Below, piece after piece: positions 1 through 11,400 of a stretch of 47,035 nucleotides of DNA (the stretch's first letter is position 1; every line of letters starts with the position of its first letter). Made by a program: the position numbers and the translations under genes. Below the pieces are notes generated by a model that saw nothing but the letters and a program-made list of their open reading frames with translations, searched no databases and was not told the DNA's origin. The DNA lies in NCBI GenBank assembly GCA_903866395.1, contig CAIPNM010000449.1:1-47035 (forward strand), in the 5' to 3' direction. Source of the DNA: an uncultured bacterium. GTDB taxonomy: Bacteria > Pseudomonadota > Gammaproteobacteria > Burkholderiales > Burkholderiaceae_E.

Positions 1-2436
1 GAGAAGAGCAGCACGACGCTCACTCTAGCTCCGGTTGGCAACAACGCCCCCGAGACGTTGCAGGCCGATTTGCTTATGATCGGTGGCAGCGGACTGCGCG
101 CCTTTGCGGGTGTCAATGGCGGCACTGCCAGCCAGCTCGGCCTCGAACTCACCGGGGTCGACTTCGGCCTCGCGATGATGACGAGTAAAACCCAGGCAGC
201 CCGTAAGTGGACGGCCCTGCAGGCCTCTGCTGCTTCGGTCGCTTTTGTGGGTCTTGGCAGCGATCTCACGGTGAGCGCAACCGGGGTCCGGGTTGAAGTC
301 AATCAGGCTGACGGTAGCGCCACCGATGTGGTGGACTTCACCCGTACCGACCTGTCCGTCCCCGGCGGTACCAACTCCAGCATGCGCCTGTCCATTGACG
401 GGGCCAAGGGCGAAATGGTCCGCGCGAGCGGCCGGCTCAACCTGAACGTTTACGGTTTCTTCCAGGTCACCGGCGATCTGGCGATTGAGAAGAGCAGCAA
501 GACGGTCACCCTTGCCAAGGTCGGCAACGCCGCTGCTGAGCAGGTGTCGGTAGACCTGCTGACCATTGGCGGTAGCGGCATGACCGCATTTGCCGGCATT
601 GGTGGCGGTACGAGCAACGAACTTGGCCTTAAGCTCACCGGCGTTGAATTCGGTCTTGCGCTCTTTACGAGCAAGTCCGATGCCGGCCGTAAGTGGACGA
701 CGCTGCAGGCGACTGCAGCCTCAGTGTCGTTTGTCGGTCTGGGCGACAGTATGAAGATCGGCGCGACCAACGTGGGCGTGCTGATCAATCAGGCGGACGG
801 CCCCGCCACGACCGTGATCGATTTTGCCGCCACCGACCTGTCGGTTGCCACGGGAACCAATCGCTCGTTGAGGCTCTCGATCGATGGCTCGCGCGGCGAA
901 TTGATTCGTGCCAGCGGCCGCCTGGAACTCGATGTGTTTGGGTTCTTCCAGGTGGCGGGCGATCTCGCGGTAGAGAAGAGCAGCAAGACCTTGACGCTCG
1001 CCAGGCAGGGCAGTGCTTCAGCCGAAACGGTTGAGGCCGATCTGCTCACCATTGGTAATAGCGGCATGAGTGCCTTCGCAGGCATCGGCGGCAACTCGTC
1101 CAATTCCTTCGGCCTGCGCCTGACGGGGGTCGACTTTGGTCTTGCGTTGATGACCAGCAAGGCCAACGCCAGTCGCAAGTGGACTGCCCTGCAGGCCACA
1201 GCGGGGTCGGTGTCGTTCGAAGGACTTGGCGACTACCTGAAGATCCGCGCCACCAACTTGGGCGTGCAGATCAATCAGGCAGAAGGCAGCGCTACGGATG
1301 TCGTTGATTTCGCCAAAACCGATCTGTCGGTTGCAACCGGCACCAATAAGGAACTGAAACTCACGCTCGATGGCGCCAAGGGCGAAATGGTTCGCGCGAG
1401 CGGCCGGCTCGAACTCGATGTGTTCGGATTCTTCCAGGTGTCGGGGGATCTGGCGGTTGAAAAGCGCTCGCAGCGCATCACCCTTGCCAAGGCCTCGCCC
1501 ACGGCCACCGCCGAACAGGTCGATACCGATCTGCTCACCATTGGTGGCAGCAACCTGAATGCGTTTGCCGGCATACGCGGTGGCACGGCCGATGAGCTTG
1601 GGTTCAAGCTGGAGAGCGTTTCCTTCGGTCTCGCGCTGATTACCAGCAAGGCCGATGCAAGCCGCAAGTGGACGAGTCTCGAGGCGTCGGCTGCGCGGGT
1701 TGGCTTCGTCGGCGTGGATGGCATGACGCTGAGCGCCAACTCGATTCTCGTCAACGTCAATCAGGCGGACAAAGACGGCGATCGGGTAGTTGACTATTCC
1801 GCTGGTGCCACCGCGATGTCGGTGGCTACTGTCACTTCGAGTGAACTCACGCTGTCAATGGATGGCGCCAAGGGCGAACTGATTCGTGCGATGGGCCGCA
1901 TCGATATCGATCTCTTCGGATTCTTCCAGGTAGGCGGCGATTTCGCGGTCGAGTCATCCAGCACCCGGGTGACGCTTGGCCGCAAGTCCGGTCAGGCGAC
2001 AGGAGAGTCGCTTGACGTTGACATGCTCTCAATCAGTGCGTCGAACCTGAACGCCTTCGCCGGTGTCAAGGGCGGCACAGCTGACCGGGTGGGCCTTGAA
2101 CTCCAGAACGTCACGTTTGGGCTTGGCCTTTTCACCGCGAAGAACGACAACTCCCGCAAATGGACTGCCCTGAAGGCCACTGCTGGCAGCGTTGGGTTTG
2201 TTGGGATCGGCGACTTCCTGCCGACTGTTCGCAACCTGTCGGTGGACATCAATCAGGCAACACGCGATACCGATCCGGTCATTGATTTTTCGGTTACGCC
2301 GATTGCAGTTGCCACGGGGCCAAACAGCACCATCACCATCAATCACAACGGCAATGCCGGCGAGTTGATCCGTGCCGAAGGCGACATCACGCTGCGCATC
2401 TTCGACTTCGTCTATTTCGACGGTCGAATCGGCTTC
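1..2436 (+). repeat. Five tandem 162-164-residue beta-rich repeats
   Basis: Units start at the EKSS-like motif at 1, 487, 973, 1459 and 1951; the next related motif is at 2437. The spacing is 486, 486, 486, 492 and 486 bases, a nearly perfect 162-residue period. Each unit reads in order: EKSSKTxTLA; a strand ending LLTIGGSGMxAFAGI; GLxLTGVxFGLA; TSKxxAxRKWTxLQA; VxFVGLGD; VxINQA with a variable Asp-rich stretch; VDFxxTDLSVATG; and IDGAKGEMVRASGRLELDV followed by FGFFQV. Later units drift: the fifth lacks the EKSS lysine and has altered loops. The array continues to the left of the window, since base 1 already sits at a unit start. I know similar AFAGI/FGLA repeats from other bacterial giant proteins but no established family name or function. 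The alternating hydrophobic pattern suggests a continuous beta structure. Confidence 0.9.
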
Positions 2437-5400
2437 GAGAAATACACGCCGTCGGGCGACTTCAGGCTATCCAACGGTCAGTCGGTCAAGGGCGAGTCCA
2501 TGCTCGCCATCACCGGACAGAACATCACAGCCTTCGTGGGTTATGCCGATGGTGGAATTGATCGCAGCCGAACCTTCGAGGAGCAGCGCAGCAATCTTTA
2601 CGGCTTCGGGGTCGAGGGCGTTGATTTCTCGATCATGCTCGCCAAGGCGGGTGGCAAGGACTACACCTCGGTCAAGGCAAAGATGGATTCGGCGGCCATC
2701 TATGGCTTCGATCCCAATGCGTTCGAACTGTCCGCGCGCGGCCTCACGCTCGAACTTAACACCTCGGGCGACGGCGGTCCCACCCTCGATTACAAGGCCT
2801 CTTTTGGGCCGAACGGTCTTTCAACCGGTTCAAGTGGTGCGATCAAGCTTGACTTCACCAATGAGCGTTTTGGTGTTTTCTCGGATGAGGTGACGCTCAA
2901 GATCTCGAAGTTCATCTACCTCAAGGGCGCGATTGGCTTTGAGCGCGTGCGTTACGGCTCAGGGAAGTTGTATTCAACTTCCAGCCTTTCACCCAACCTC
3001 AGTACACCGATTGGTGAGTCCAAGGGCTTTGCGATTACAGGCGCGTCGATTGATGCGTTCGTAGGCTATGCGGAGAACGGATTCGACGAGACACGTCCGT
3101 TCACCGAGCAAAGCAGCCTGTACGGGTTTGGCGTGGAAGACGTGAGCTTCGCCTACCTGAATCTGGATGCGGGTGGTGTGACGTACGACAGTCTCAAACT
3201 CACCACGGGCCGCGTGGCGGTCTACGGGTTTGATCCAGGGGACTTCGAACTCTCCGTCAACAAGCTTGCGATTGAGTACAACAGCTCGTCGCAAGAGGGG
3301 CGCAGCCTTGACCTGTCTGGCAGCCGCGCGCTTACGCTGGGCGCTGGCGCGGCGGCGGTCAAGCTCGATGTTCGCGGGGACCGACTGGGAATCTACGCAA
3401 CTGATGCAACCCTGATGATTTCTAAGGTTGTATTGGTTCAGGGTTCCTTCGGGTTCGAAAAATCCGACTTCGGTATTCTTAAAAACGAACTTGGTTTACC
3501 CGTTCTCGGCGCCAAGGGCTTTACTGTCGGCGCTGACAACGTTGACGTCTTCATCGGTTACGCAAGCGAAGGCTTCGATCGCAAGAAGTCCTTTGCCGAA
3601 CAGCGCAGCACGCTCTACGGCTTCGGTGCCGAGAACATCAGTTTCGGTCTCCTGCAGGCGCAGGCCGGTGGTGTCAATTACACGGCACTCAAGGCGCATG
3701 CCGATTCAGTCGAGATCTACGGCTTCGATCCCAACGACTTCGAACTCTCGGTCAAAGGTATTGACGTTCTGGTCAATACCTACACCGGCGCGTCTGGCCC
3801 GTTGTCGGGCGCCTTGGATCTAAAGGCGAGTTTCCCGGTTTCCGGCACCAAGAATTTCGCTGGACTGGCGGTTCAGACCGGCGGCACGCCGGTGGTGCTC
3901 GACATGACCTCGAAGCAGATCGCGGCCAGTGTCAGCCGCGCCGTGCTTCGTATCGCGAGCTTTGTCTACGTTGAGGGCTCGTTTGCCTTCAACCTGGGTG
4001 CCTCGGTCACGATCGACGCAAAGGGCCCGCTGAACATCGCGATCCCGGGTGTCAAGGCTGAGGTGATGGAGCTTGCAGCCTCTAATGTCAATGCGTTCAT
4101 TGGCGTGGGCGGCCCGTATTCCCTCCCGGCGGACACTGACGTCAACGGTGACGGCCTCATCAATGGCGACGATCGCAAGATCGTGAACCCCGATGCGGTC
4201 GGACTGATCGTCGACGACTTCGATTTCGGTCTGGCGATATTCACCACGAAACCCACCCTTGGTTTGGGCGCGCTGGTGCCGGTCGACACGCGTTTCACAG
4301 CGCTGAATGCAAGCGTCAGCCAGGTGAAGCTGCAGGGACTGGGCGACTTCATCAATCTCGACATTAAGGACGTGAGCGCCCGCGTCAATCTCAGCAGCAA
4401 CAAGAATTTTGTTGCCGATTTCTCCAAGCTCACCCACGTCAACGCAACAGGCCAGGCCATCAAGGGTTACGGTATCAAGACCGCGCCTGGCAACAACCCG
4501 ATCCCGCTCGACTTTGACAACGTGTACACCGAGGTCAGGGTGGGCGATGCGCTGGCGCAGGTCGCTGGCATCGTGTCGCTGGAAGGAAGCCTCACCTTCC
4601 AGAAGAAAATCATCACCGGGGTGGATTTCCATATTCCCGGCGCCACCATCACCGCTGATGCCGAGGCCCTGATTCTCGCTGGCCAGGACATCTACGGTTT
4701 TGCGGGAATCCGCGGTCCTGCCAGCACGCGTGCTACCACCGACGTTAATGGTGATGGGAAGGTGGATCGCACTGACCGCGTCGTCAACTCCGATGCCATC
4801 GGCTTCAAGGTTGATGATCTCGACTTTGCGCTGGCCATTCTCAAGCCCACGCTTGGCGGCGGACTGACGCTGCCTGGCAAATTCTTTGGCTTCAAGGCCT
4901 CTGCCGACTATGCCGGGTTGGTCGGAACCGATCCGTTCCTCACCCTGAACGCAGAGAGGGTTGTGCTGGAACTGAACGTCGCGTTCAGTGGCGGCTCAGA
5001 GGACATGAATGGCAACGAGGGCATGGGCTTCCCGCTGCCGTTCTTCTATGCTGATTTCAGTTCGCTGAACGGCGGGAAAGGGCTGGACATTCCGATTGGG
5101 TCCAACCCAAGCGCCATGAACCTCAACTTCAACTCGAATTCCTTGCGAATCGGGATGAAGGCCGAGCTCGGCATCTTTGACCTGTTCAGCATCAAGACCG
5201 AGTTTGATTTCAAGTTCGTCCTGCCGGAGACAGGCAGCCTGATCCCGAAAATCAGCCTGTCGGGTCTGAAGGACATGCTGCCGACGCTGTCGCCTTCGGC
5301 GCCGGAGTGGCTGAAGGACGGCCTCAAGTTCATCCAAAACATTGATCTCTCGATCAGCCCGGAAGGCATCACGGGCATGATCACCTTGCCCGATCTTCAG

Positions 5401-8400
5401 CTCAACCTGGGTGGCTTCGTGCACATGCGAGGCGACTTCAAGCTGACTATCGGCCAGTCGTTTACCGCAGACATGTACACCGGCCTGCCCAAGATGGCAG
5501 GTGCCGCGCTGAACGCGGCGATCGACGGAATCAGCTCGGCACTGCCCTCCAACGGGCCGATCAACGCGAGCAATGTGGTCAACGTCATCAAGATGCTTTA
5601 CGGCATTGACGATGACTGGACCTATTTCCGCGACGTGACGTTCAAGGGTATGAGTCTGGGCGCGAGCAACGTCTCCATTTTTGTAGGGGGCGGTAATCCC
5701 CAACTCGGTAAAAACGATCCTGACCTCAGCGAACAGGATGTGTTTGGATTCGGCGTCAAGGGCGTCGACGTGGCCTTGGGCGTGTTCAAGCCCGACCTCG
5801 GTCTGCTGGGCAAGATTCTTGACCCGGATGACGTGTTGTCGCTTCAGGTTCACGCCGATGAGCTGGGTGTCTATGGATTCGGTGATGTCCTCAAGATTCA
5901 GGCGAAAGACGTCAGCATCGATGTCCAGCAGGGCGGCAAGATGCTGGGTGGCATCCTGCGCGGACTGCCGGTTTACTCGTCGATCAAGGGCAAAGGGGGC
6001 AAGCCTGACGGGCTCCAGCTCGATACTGGCAACCCGGACAGCCCCGTCTATCTGAACTTCACCGGCCCGGAGGTGATGGGCGTTGACATTGGCTTGGCAG
6101 AGATTGCCGTGGCCGATTTCCTGCACCTGCGCGGGTCGCTCGCTTTCCGCAAAGGTGAGCGCTACGACGTCAAGTTTGACCTGGGCGGATTCCAGCAGCT
6201 TTACGAGGAGACCACGGGTAGCCCTGCTGGCTCACTCCTCGACATGGAAGTCGAGGCGATGACCATCGCCGGTTCCAACCTGGTTGGCTTTGCCGGCATC
6301 AATGGACCTTACCGCTACGGGGACGACAACAACGGTGACGGGCTGCCCGACAATATCAACGAGAGTGCCGCCGGCCTGGTGGTCGATAACGTTGATTTCG
6401 CGTTCGGTGCTTTCACCCCGGCGCTGATCACCTTCCTGCCATTCGACCTGCCCTTCAAGCCACAGTTCATCGCGGCCAAGGCCTACATTGGCAAGGCTGG
6501 ACTGGTGGGTATTGACCCCAGCGTGCTCGACGTACGTGCCGAAGACGTTACCGTCAACATCAACACGTTCCACATCAAGGGCGCCCCGGCGCAGCTCAAT
6601 CTTGCGCTGCAGCTCTTTGGCCCCCCTTCCATTAACTTTGAGGCGTCGTTCCCGAATTCGCCTGAGCCGGATGTCAACAACAACGGCAAGTTCGATACCT
6701 ACGACGAAGACCGGAACGGTAACGGCCGCCTTGACGCTGGCGAAGATCTGAACGGCAACGGCATCTTTGATGTGACCGAGGATCTGGATCGCAACGGTGT
6801 TCGTTCGATGCGTGGATTTGCTGCCCGGGCGGGCGGCAATAACGCGGTGATATTCGACTTCACCAGCGAGATCATCCAGGCCAAGGTCGGGTATGCGGTC
6901 ATCAATATCGGCGGCTTCCTTCAGATGTCGGCGTCGATGGCCTTTACCAAGAAGGGCTCGGAAAAAGTTGAGGTGGTCAATACCGATGGCACGCGCGAGC
7001 AGACTACGGTCACCTCGCTTGCGATCGGCATTAACGACGCTTACGCCTTTATTGGCGTTGGCGGCTACTGGCGCGATGGCAATGGCGACGGCCGCATCAA
7101 CGAGAAAGATGCGGAAGACCGCAACCGGAATGGCGTGCTCGATGTCTACGACGAGGACGCCAATCACAACGGCCTCTTCGATCCGGGCGAGGACACCAAC
7201 GGCAACACGCTGTTCGATCGCACCGAAGACGCCAATGGCAATGGACTGCTCGATGACTACCGCAACAAATCTGCGGTCGGTCTGGCCATGCAGGATCTCG
7301 ATTTGGGGATTCTGGTAGCCAAAGAGCTGGTGATCTCCACCACCAAGGTCACGATCGGTGTCTATCTTGCCGCCAAGGTGGAGCTACCCTTCATTGGTCT
7401 GGTGGGGATTCCGGGCGTCACGATGGAGGCGCGCGACATGCTGCTCGAGCTCAACTTCGGCATCCGAGCAGGCGTGCAACTGGGCTCTATTGTTCGTGAT
7501 CCCAAGACGGGCGCATCGTCTTATGTTTCCACTGGCGCCAAGCCTTTCTTCGGCGCCTGGGTGATCGACTTCTCGAAGGCTACGTGGATCGATCCGGGTG
7601 TGCTGCCGGACAGCAGTGACGACGTGACGATGCCGGGCTATGCCATCGAAACTGGCAACCCGCGCGAGCCTATCGTTCTCAATTACAACGAGCTGTACCT
7701 CCGCGTCTACGGTATTGCGAAGCTCGACATGTTTGGCATCGTCAAGATGGACGGGGTGCTCGACTTCCGCTACAGCACCAGCGAGGGGCTGACGGCGTTT
7801 GCTGATGTCACCATGACCACGCCGATCAGCACCTCCAAGGCGCGCGGTCTGGTGGTGGCCAATAGCGGTGGCTTTGCCATGCAGTTCGAGCTCATGTCTG
7901 GGATCGATCTCGGGCCGGTGATGCAGCTCGATGTGAAGCTCTATGTGGCGATGAACACCTTCGGGCGCGATATCGTCTATGAGGTGCCGAAGCCGTTCCG
8001 TCCGATTGTTGGTTACGACACCTTCACCATCACCGCTTATCCGCCTGGACGCCCCGATCTTAACGGTGACGGAGTGGTGTATGCAGCCTTTGGAGGCAAG
8101 GGCAACCTCAGCATGCTGGGTGGTGCGCTCAGCCTCAAGGGTGACTTCAGCGTCATCATGGTCAAGCGCAACTCCGAGTTCCGCATGGAGTTGGGCATCA
8201 CGGCTGAGCTCTCGCTTCCAATCCTCAAGCCCCTGAGCGTGACCGGCACGCTCGGCATCGTGATCGATGGCGGCAGCACCGGTGTCTACGGTTCGCTGGA
8301 TGTGGGCGGAAGCAACCCCAACTCCACCCTTATGGATGCGGGCATTTTCGAGATCCGTGGCCGCTTCATGATGCAGCTGAACACCACGGACAAGGTGCAG

Positions 8401-11400
8401 AAGGTTCGTGGGCGGGATGCGCAGGGCAGGGTGTTCGACGAGAACGATCAGCCCATCATGGTTGATCTCAAGCCGCGGATGCTTCGGTTCTCCGGCATGG
8501 CCGAGGTGATTCTGCATCTGGGCATGGATATCTCCATGCGCGGCAGCATCGACCTCCTGATTGACAGCGAAGGCTTTCAGCTCGACATGCGGGTGTCGCT
8601 CGATCTGGGAATGCTCGGCAGCGTGAGCGTTGAAGCCCAGGCCGCCATTCTCAACCGCAACGGCGAAACTATTTTCGCCATGCGTGCGGCGTTCGAGCTC
8701 TCGATTGGTGTTGATATCGTTGGTATTCGCTCGAAGGCAATCCTTCAGATCAACACCGGCAGTACCGACTACCTCACCATCGGTGCGAATCCGCGGGTGA
8801 TCCCTGCGAACACCATGTTCGACCTCCAACTTGACGGCAAGATGAACATTCTTGCTTTCGAGATGCAGTTCAAGGGCGGCATCAGGGTGCAGGGCGGCGT
8901 GTTCGAACTCAAGTTCGATGCCAGCCTCAACTTCTTCAACTTCCTGAACATCAACATCGCCGGCATGATCCGGTCCGATGGCCAGTTCTACATCAAGGGC
9001 AGCACGAGCTTCGAGCTCGACTTCGGGATAGCGCGTCTCTACGGTGGCTTTGGAATCTGGTTCAGCAATGACGGCTTTGGCGCAAGCTTCTACGCCGGCA
9101 TCGACATCACGATCAATATGGGCTTCTTCAAGCTCAACTTCACCCTGGCCGGTGTTGAGGGCTTGATCGAACTCACGGCGGCCACCGCCAAGCTGCAAGG
9201 CGCCGTCACCGTTATTGGCATTCGTGTGGGCTTCAGCATTGCCTGGAGTTGGGCGGGCCCGCCGGTGATCGCGCACCAGGAAGGCAATACCGTTTATCTC
9301 CATATGGGCGATACGCCGGGACGCTACGGTCCGGCGGTCTACGACAAGGTCACGACATCGGATTACGTCGTCCGGCCCGCTGACGATAGCGGCCGTTCAA
9401 TCATCGTGAGCTCGCTGGGCCAGAATGTGGTCTTCCATAACGTTGATCACATCGTCGCGCGTGGCGGTGCCCAGCGTGATGCGATTACGGTCACGCCAGG
9501 GGTGGCGGCACGGCTTGACTTCGAAGGCAATGGGGGCGCGGACTACTTCATTATTCTGGGCGGCGGCGCGGGTAGCCGCGTAGCGGGCAACGCGGGCAAC
9601 GACAAGTTCACCGGCGGACCGGCTTCCGGCATCAACTTCCTGGGCGGCGATGGCGATGACAGCTACGTCGGTGGCTCGGGCGGCGGCATCATCGACCTGG
9701 GCACTGGTGTCAACACAATCTCCACTTCAGGCGGCGATAGCCGCATTCGCGTCGAGCGGTCATCGCGCACCAACGTGATGATGGGCGGTGGTACAGCCGA
9801 CATCTCAACCGACCTCGACGGCCTTCTCGACGTGCGGGGCAATGGCGCGGCCTACATCACGCTTGATCCCATCGATTCGTCCAAGAGCACGCTGGTGCTC
9901 GATAACGGGCAAATGTCGTTTGGTGGGCGTTTCGTTACCTTTGATTCGTCTGCCGTTGAACAGTTCATCGTCGACAACACCAACGACCGCGCAACGCTGC
10001 GTGCCACCATGGATCCGGCGGTGCACTGGGGCCGAACTGGCATCACGATCAACACGCCTAGCCTGCTTGATCTTAGTGCGGCTACGCTAAGCGGTGGCAG
10101 CTTCACGCTGAACGCGGTGGGTATCAAGCCGCAGGCCGATGGGACGATCAAGACACGTGCCCAGAAGCTGAGCGTGACCAATACCGGCACTGAACAATTT
10201 GTCGATGTGATTGTGCGGGAGCAAAACTCGCTCAATATTGGCACGCTGGTGTCCGAGGCGGGTCGGATTGATGTCGAGCTTGCCGCTCGTGATTCAACGC
10301 TCACGCTGCAGGACAGCGTCGTCCGCACAGGCTCGGGTGGCAGTATCCTGCTGGTTGCTGATGACATGGATTTTGTGTCTGGCGCCGGCAAGGTCCAGGG
10401 CACAGGAACCCTGGCAATCAAGACGAAGTCCTCGGATATCGGATACCGGTTGGGAACGGCGGCTCAGTCCGCCACTGGCTTTGATTACTCCAACACCCCG
10501 TTCACCGGCTTCATGGAGCTTGGGTCGCGCGATCTTGCCGCGATCGCATCGCAATTCAACACCGTCACGATCGGTCATCGGGGTACGGGCATTGTGGCGA
10601 TGATCGTCGGCGATGTCCGCGATCAGATGATCGGAACGCAGATGATCCAGTCGATGCTGCGCAACGACACGGTGCTGGTCGCAGATGCGTTGCGGGTGCA
10701 GGGCGATGTGCGCGGTACCCGGCGAGTGACAACGGATTCGCACACGCTCGATGTGTGGCGTACAAGTGTCACGAATCCGATGGGAGCGCCGGCATCGGGA
10801 ATTACGGCCAATGACATCACAGTCAACGCCGACGAGCAGGTGGTTCTGAGTGGCTGGCTGCGCGGTGCAGACAGCGTAACGATGACGGTCGATCAGACGA
10901 ATGACGTCCGCGGCCTGATTTATCGTACCGGTGGCAGAAACAGTCTTTCGGTCGATCAGAGTGGTGAAATCAGTGTCACCGATGACAACGCAACACTGAC
11001 CGTCAGGACGGCGGGGTCTATCTACACCGCCGGTGCAATTTTCGCTGGCCGCTCGGATGCCGCTGGAACGCCCACCAGCGGCCGAGCGGCGGTCATTGAC
11101 GTCGAGTCCGACACGGGAATCAGTCTCCAGCCAGGTGCCCTCGTCGCGGCGCGTTCGAGCGACGCAGTGGTTCGCCTTGACGCCTCCACCTTCCTTCATG
11201 TCAATTACGACACGGCGGTGACCTCGGGTGCGCGCTTTGACTATGTGGGCTCAACGCCCATCCCAGTGCAAACGGGTCTTGATTCGCGCTTGACGCTGTC
11301 GACCCAGGGTGAACTGCTGCTGGCCGGCGCCGTGACAAGCGGCGGTCGGATGACGCTCTCTTACGGCGATACCCAGGACGACTTCGCCAACTATTTCGAC

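Larger units (their letters stand above)
3991..9360 (+). other. Degenerate long N-terminal repeats with calcium-loop insertions
   Basis: About 1,790 residues of diverged relatives of the upstream repeats. Recognisable strands recur: NAFIGVGGPY (around 4,090), YGFAGIRGP (around 4,693), VGFAGINGPY (around 6,286) and AFIGVGGYW (around 7,045), each soon followed by an Asp/Asn-rich loop and then a VDDxDFxLAI or DLDLGIL strand. Units are longer and less regular than the N-terminal ones. From about 7,560 to 9,300 the sequence becomes a run of amphipathic strands with many Phe, Met and Leu residues (for example around 8,470-8,720 and 8,820-9,150) and has no calcium loops apart from one short motif at 8,056. 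A Trp-containing stretch near 9,235-9,260 closes the region. Structural role inferred; no catalytic motif seen. Confidence 0.7.

Noticed and set aside
2372-2893. Forward open frames in the second frame, for example 2,372-2,893, 11,603-11,992 and 40,352-40,564
   Set aside because: They are Arg/Ser/Pro-rich shadows of the sense gene, overlapping it completely, with no domain pattern.
7384-9303. Antisense open frame of 639 codons on the minus strand
   Set aside because: It is codon-aligned with the sense frame, so it stays open only because the sense gene rarely uses TTA, CTA or TCA. Its translation is low-complexity (His, Glu, Asp, Val rich) with no recognisable domain, and the sense strand has clear repeats here.
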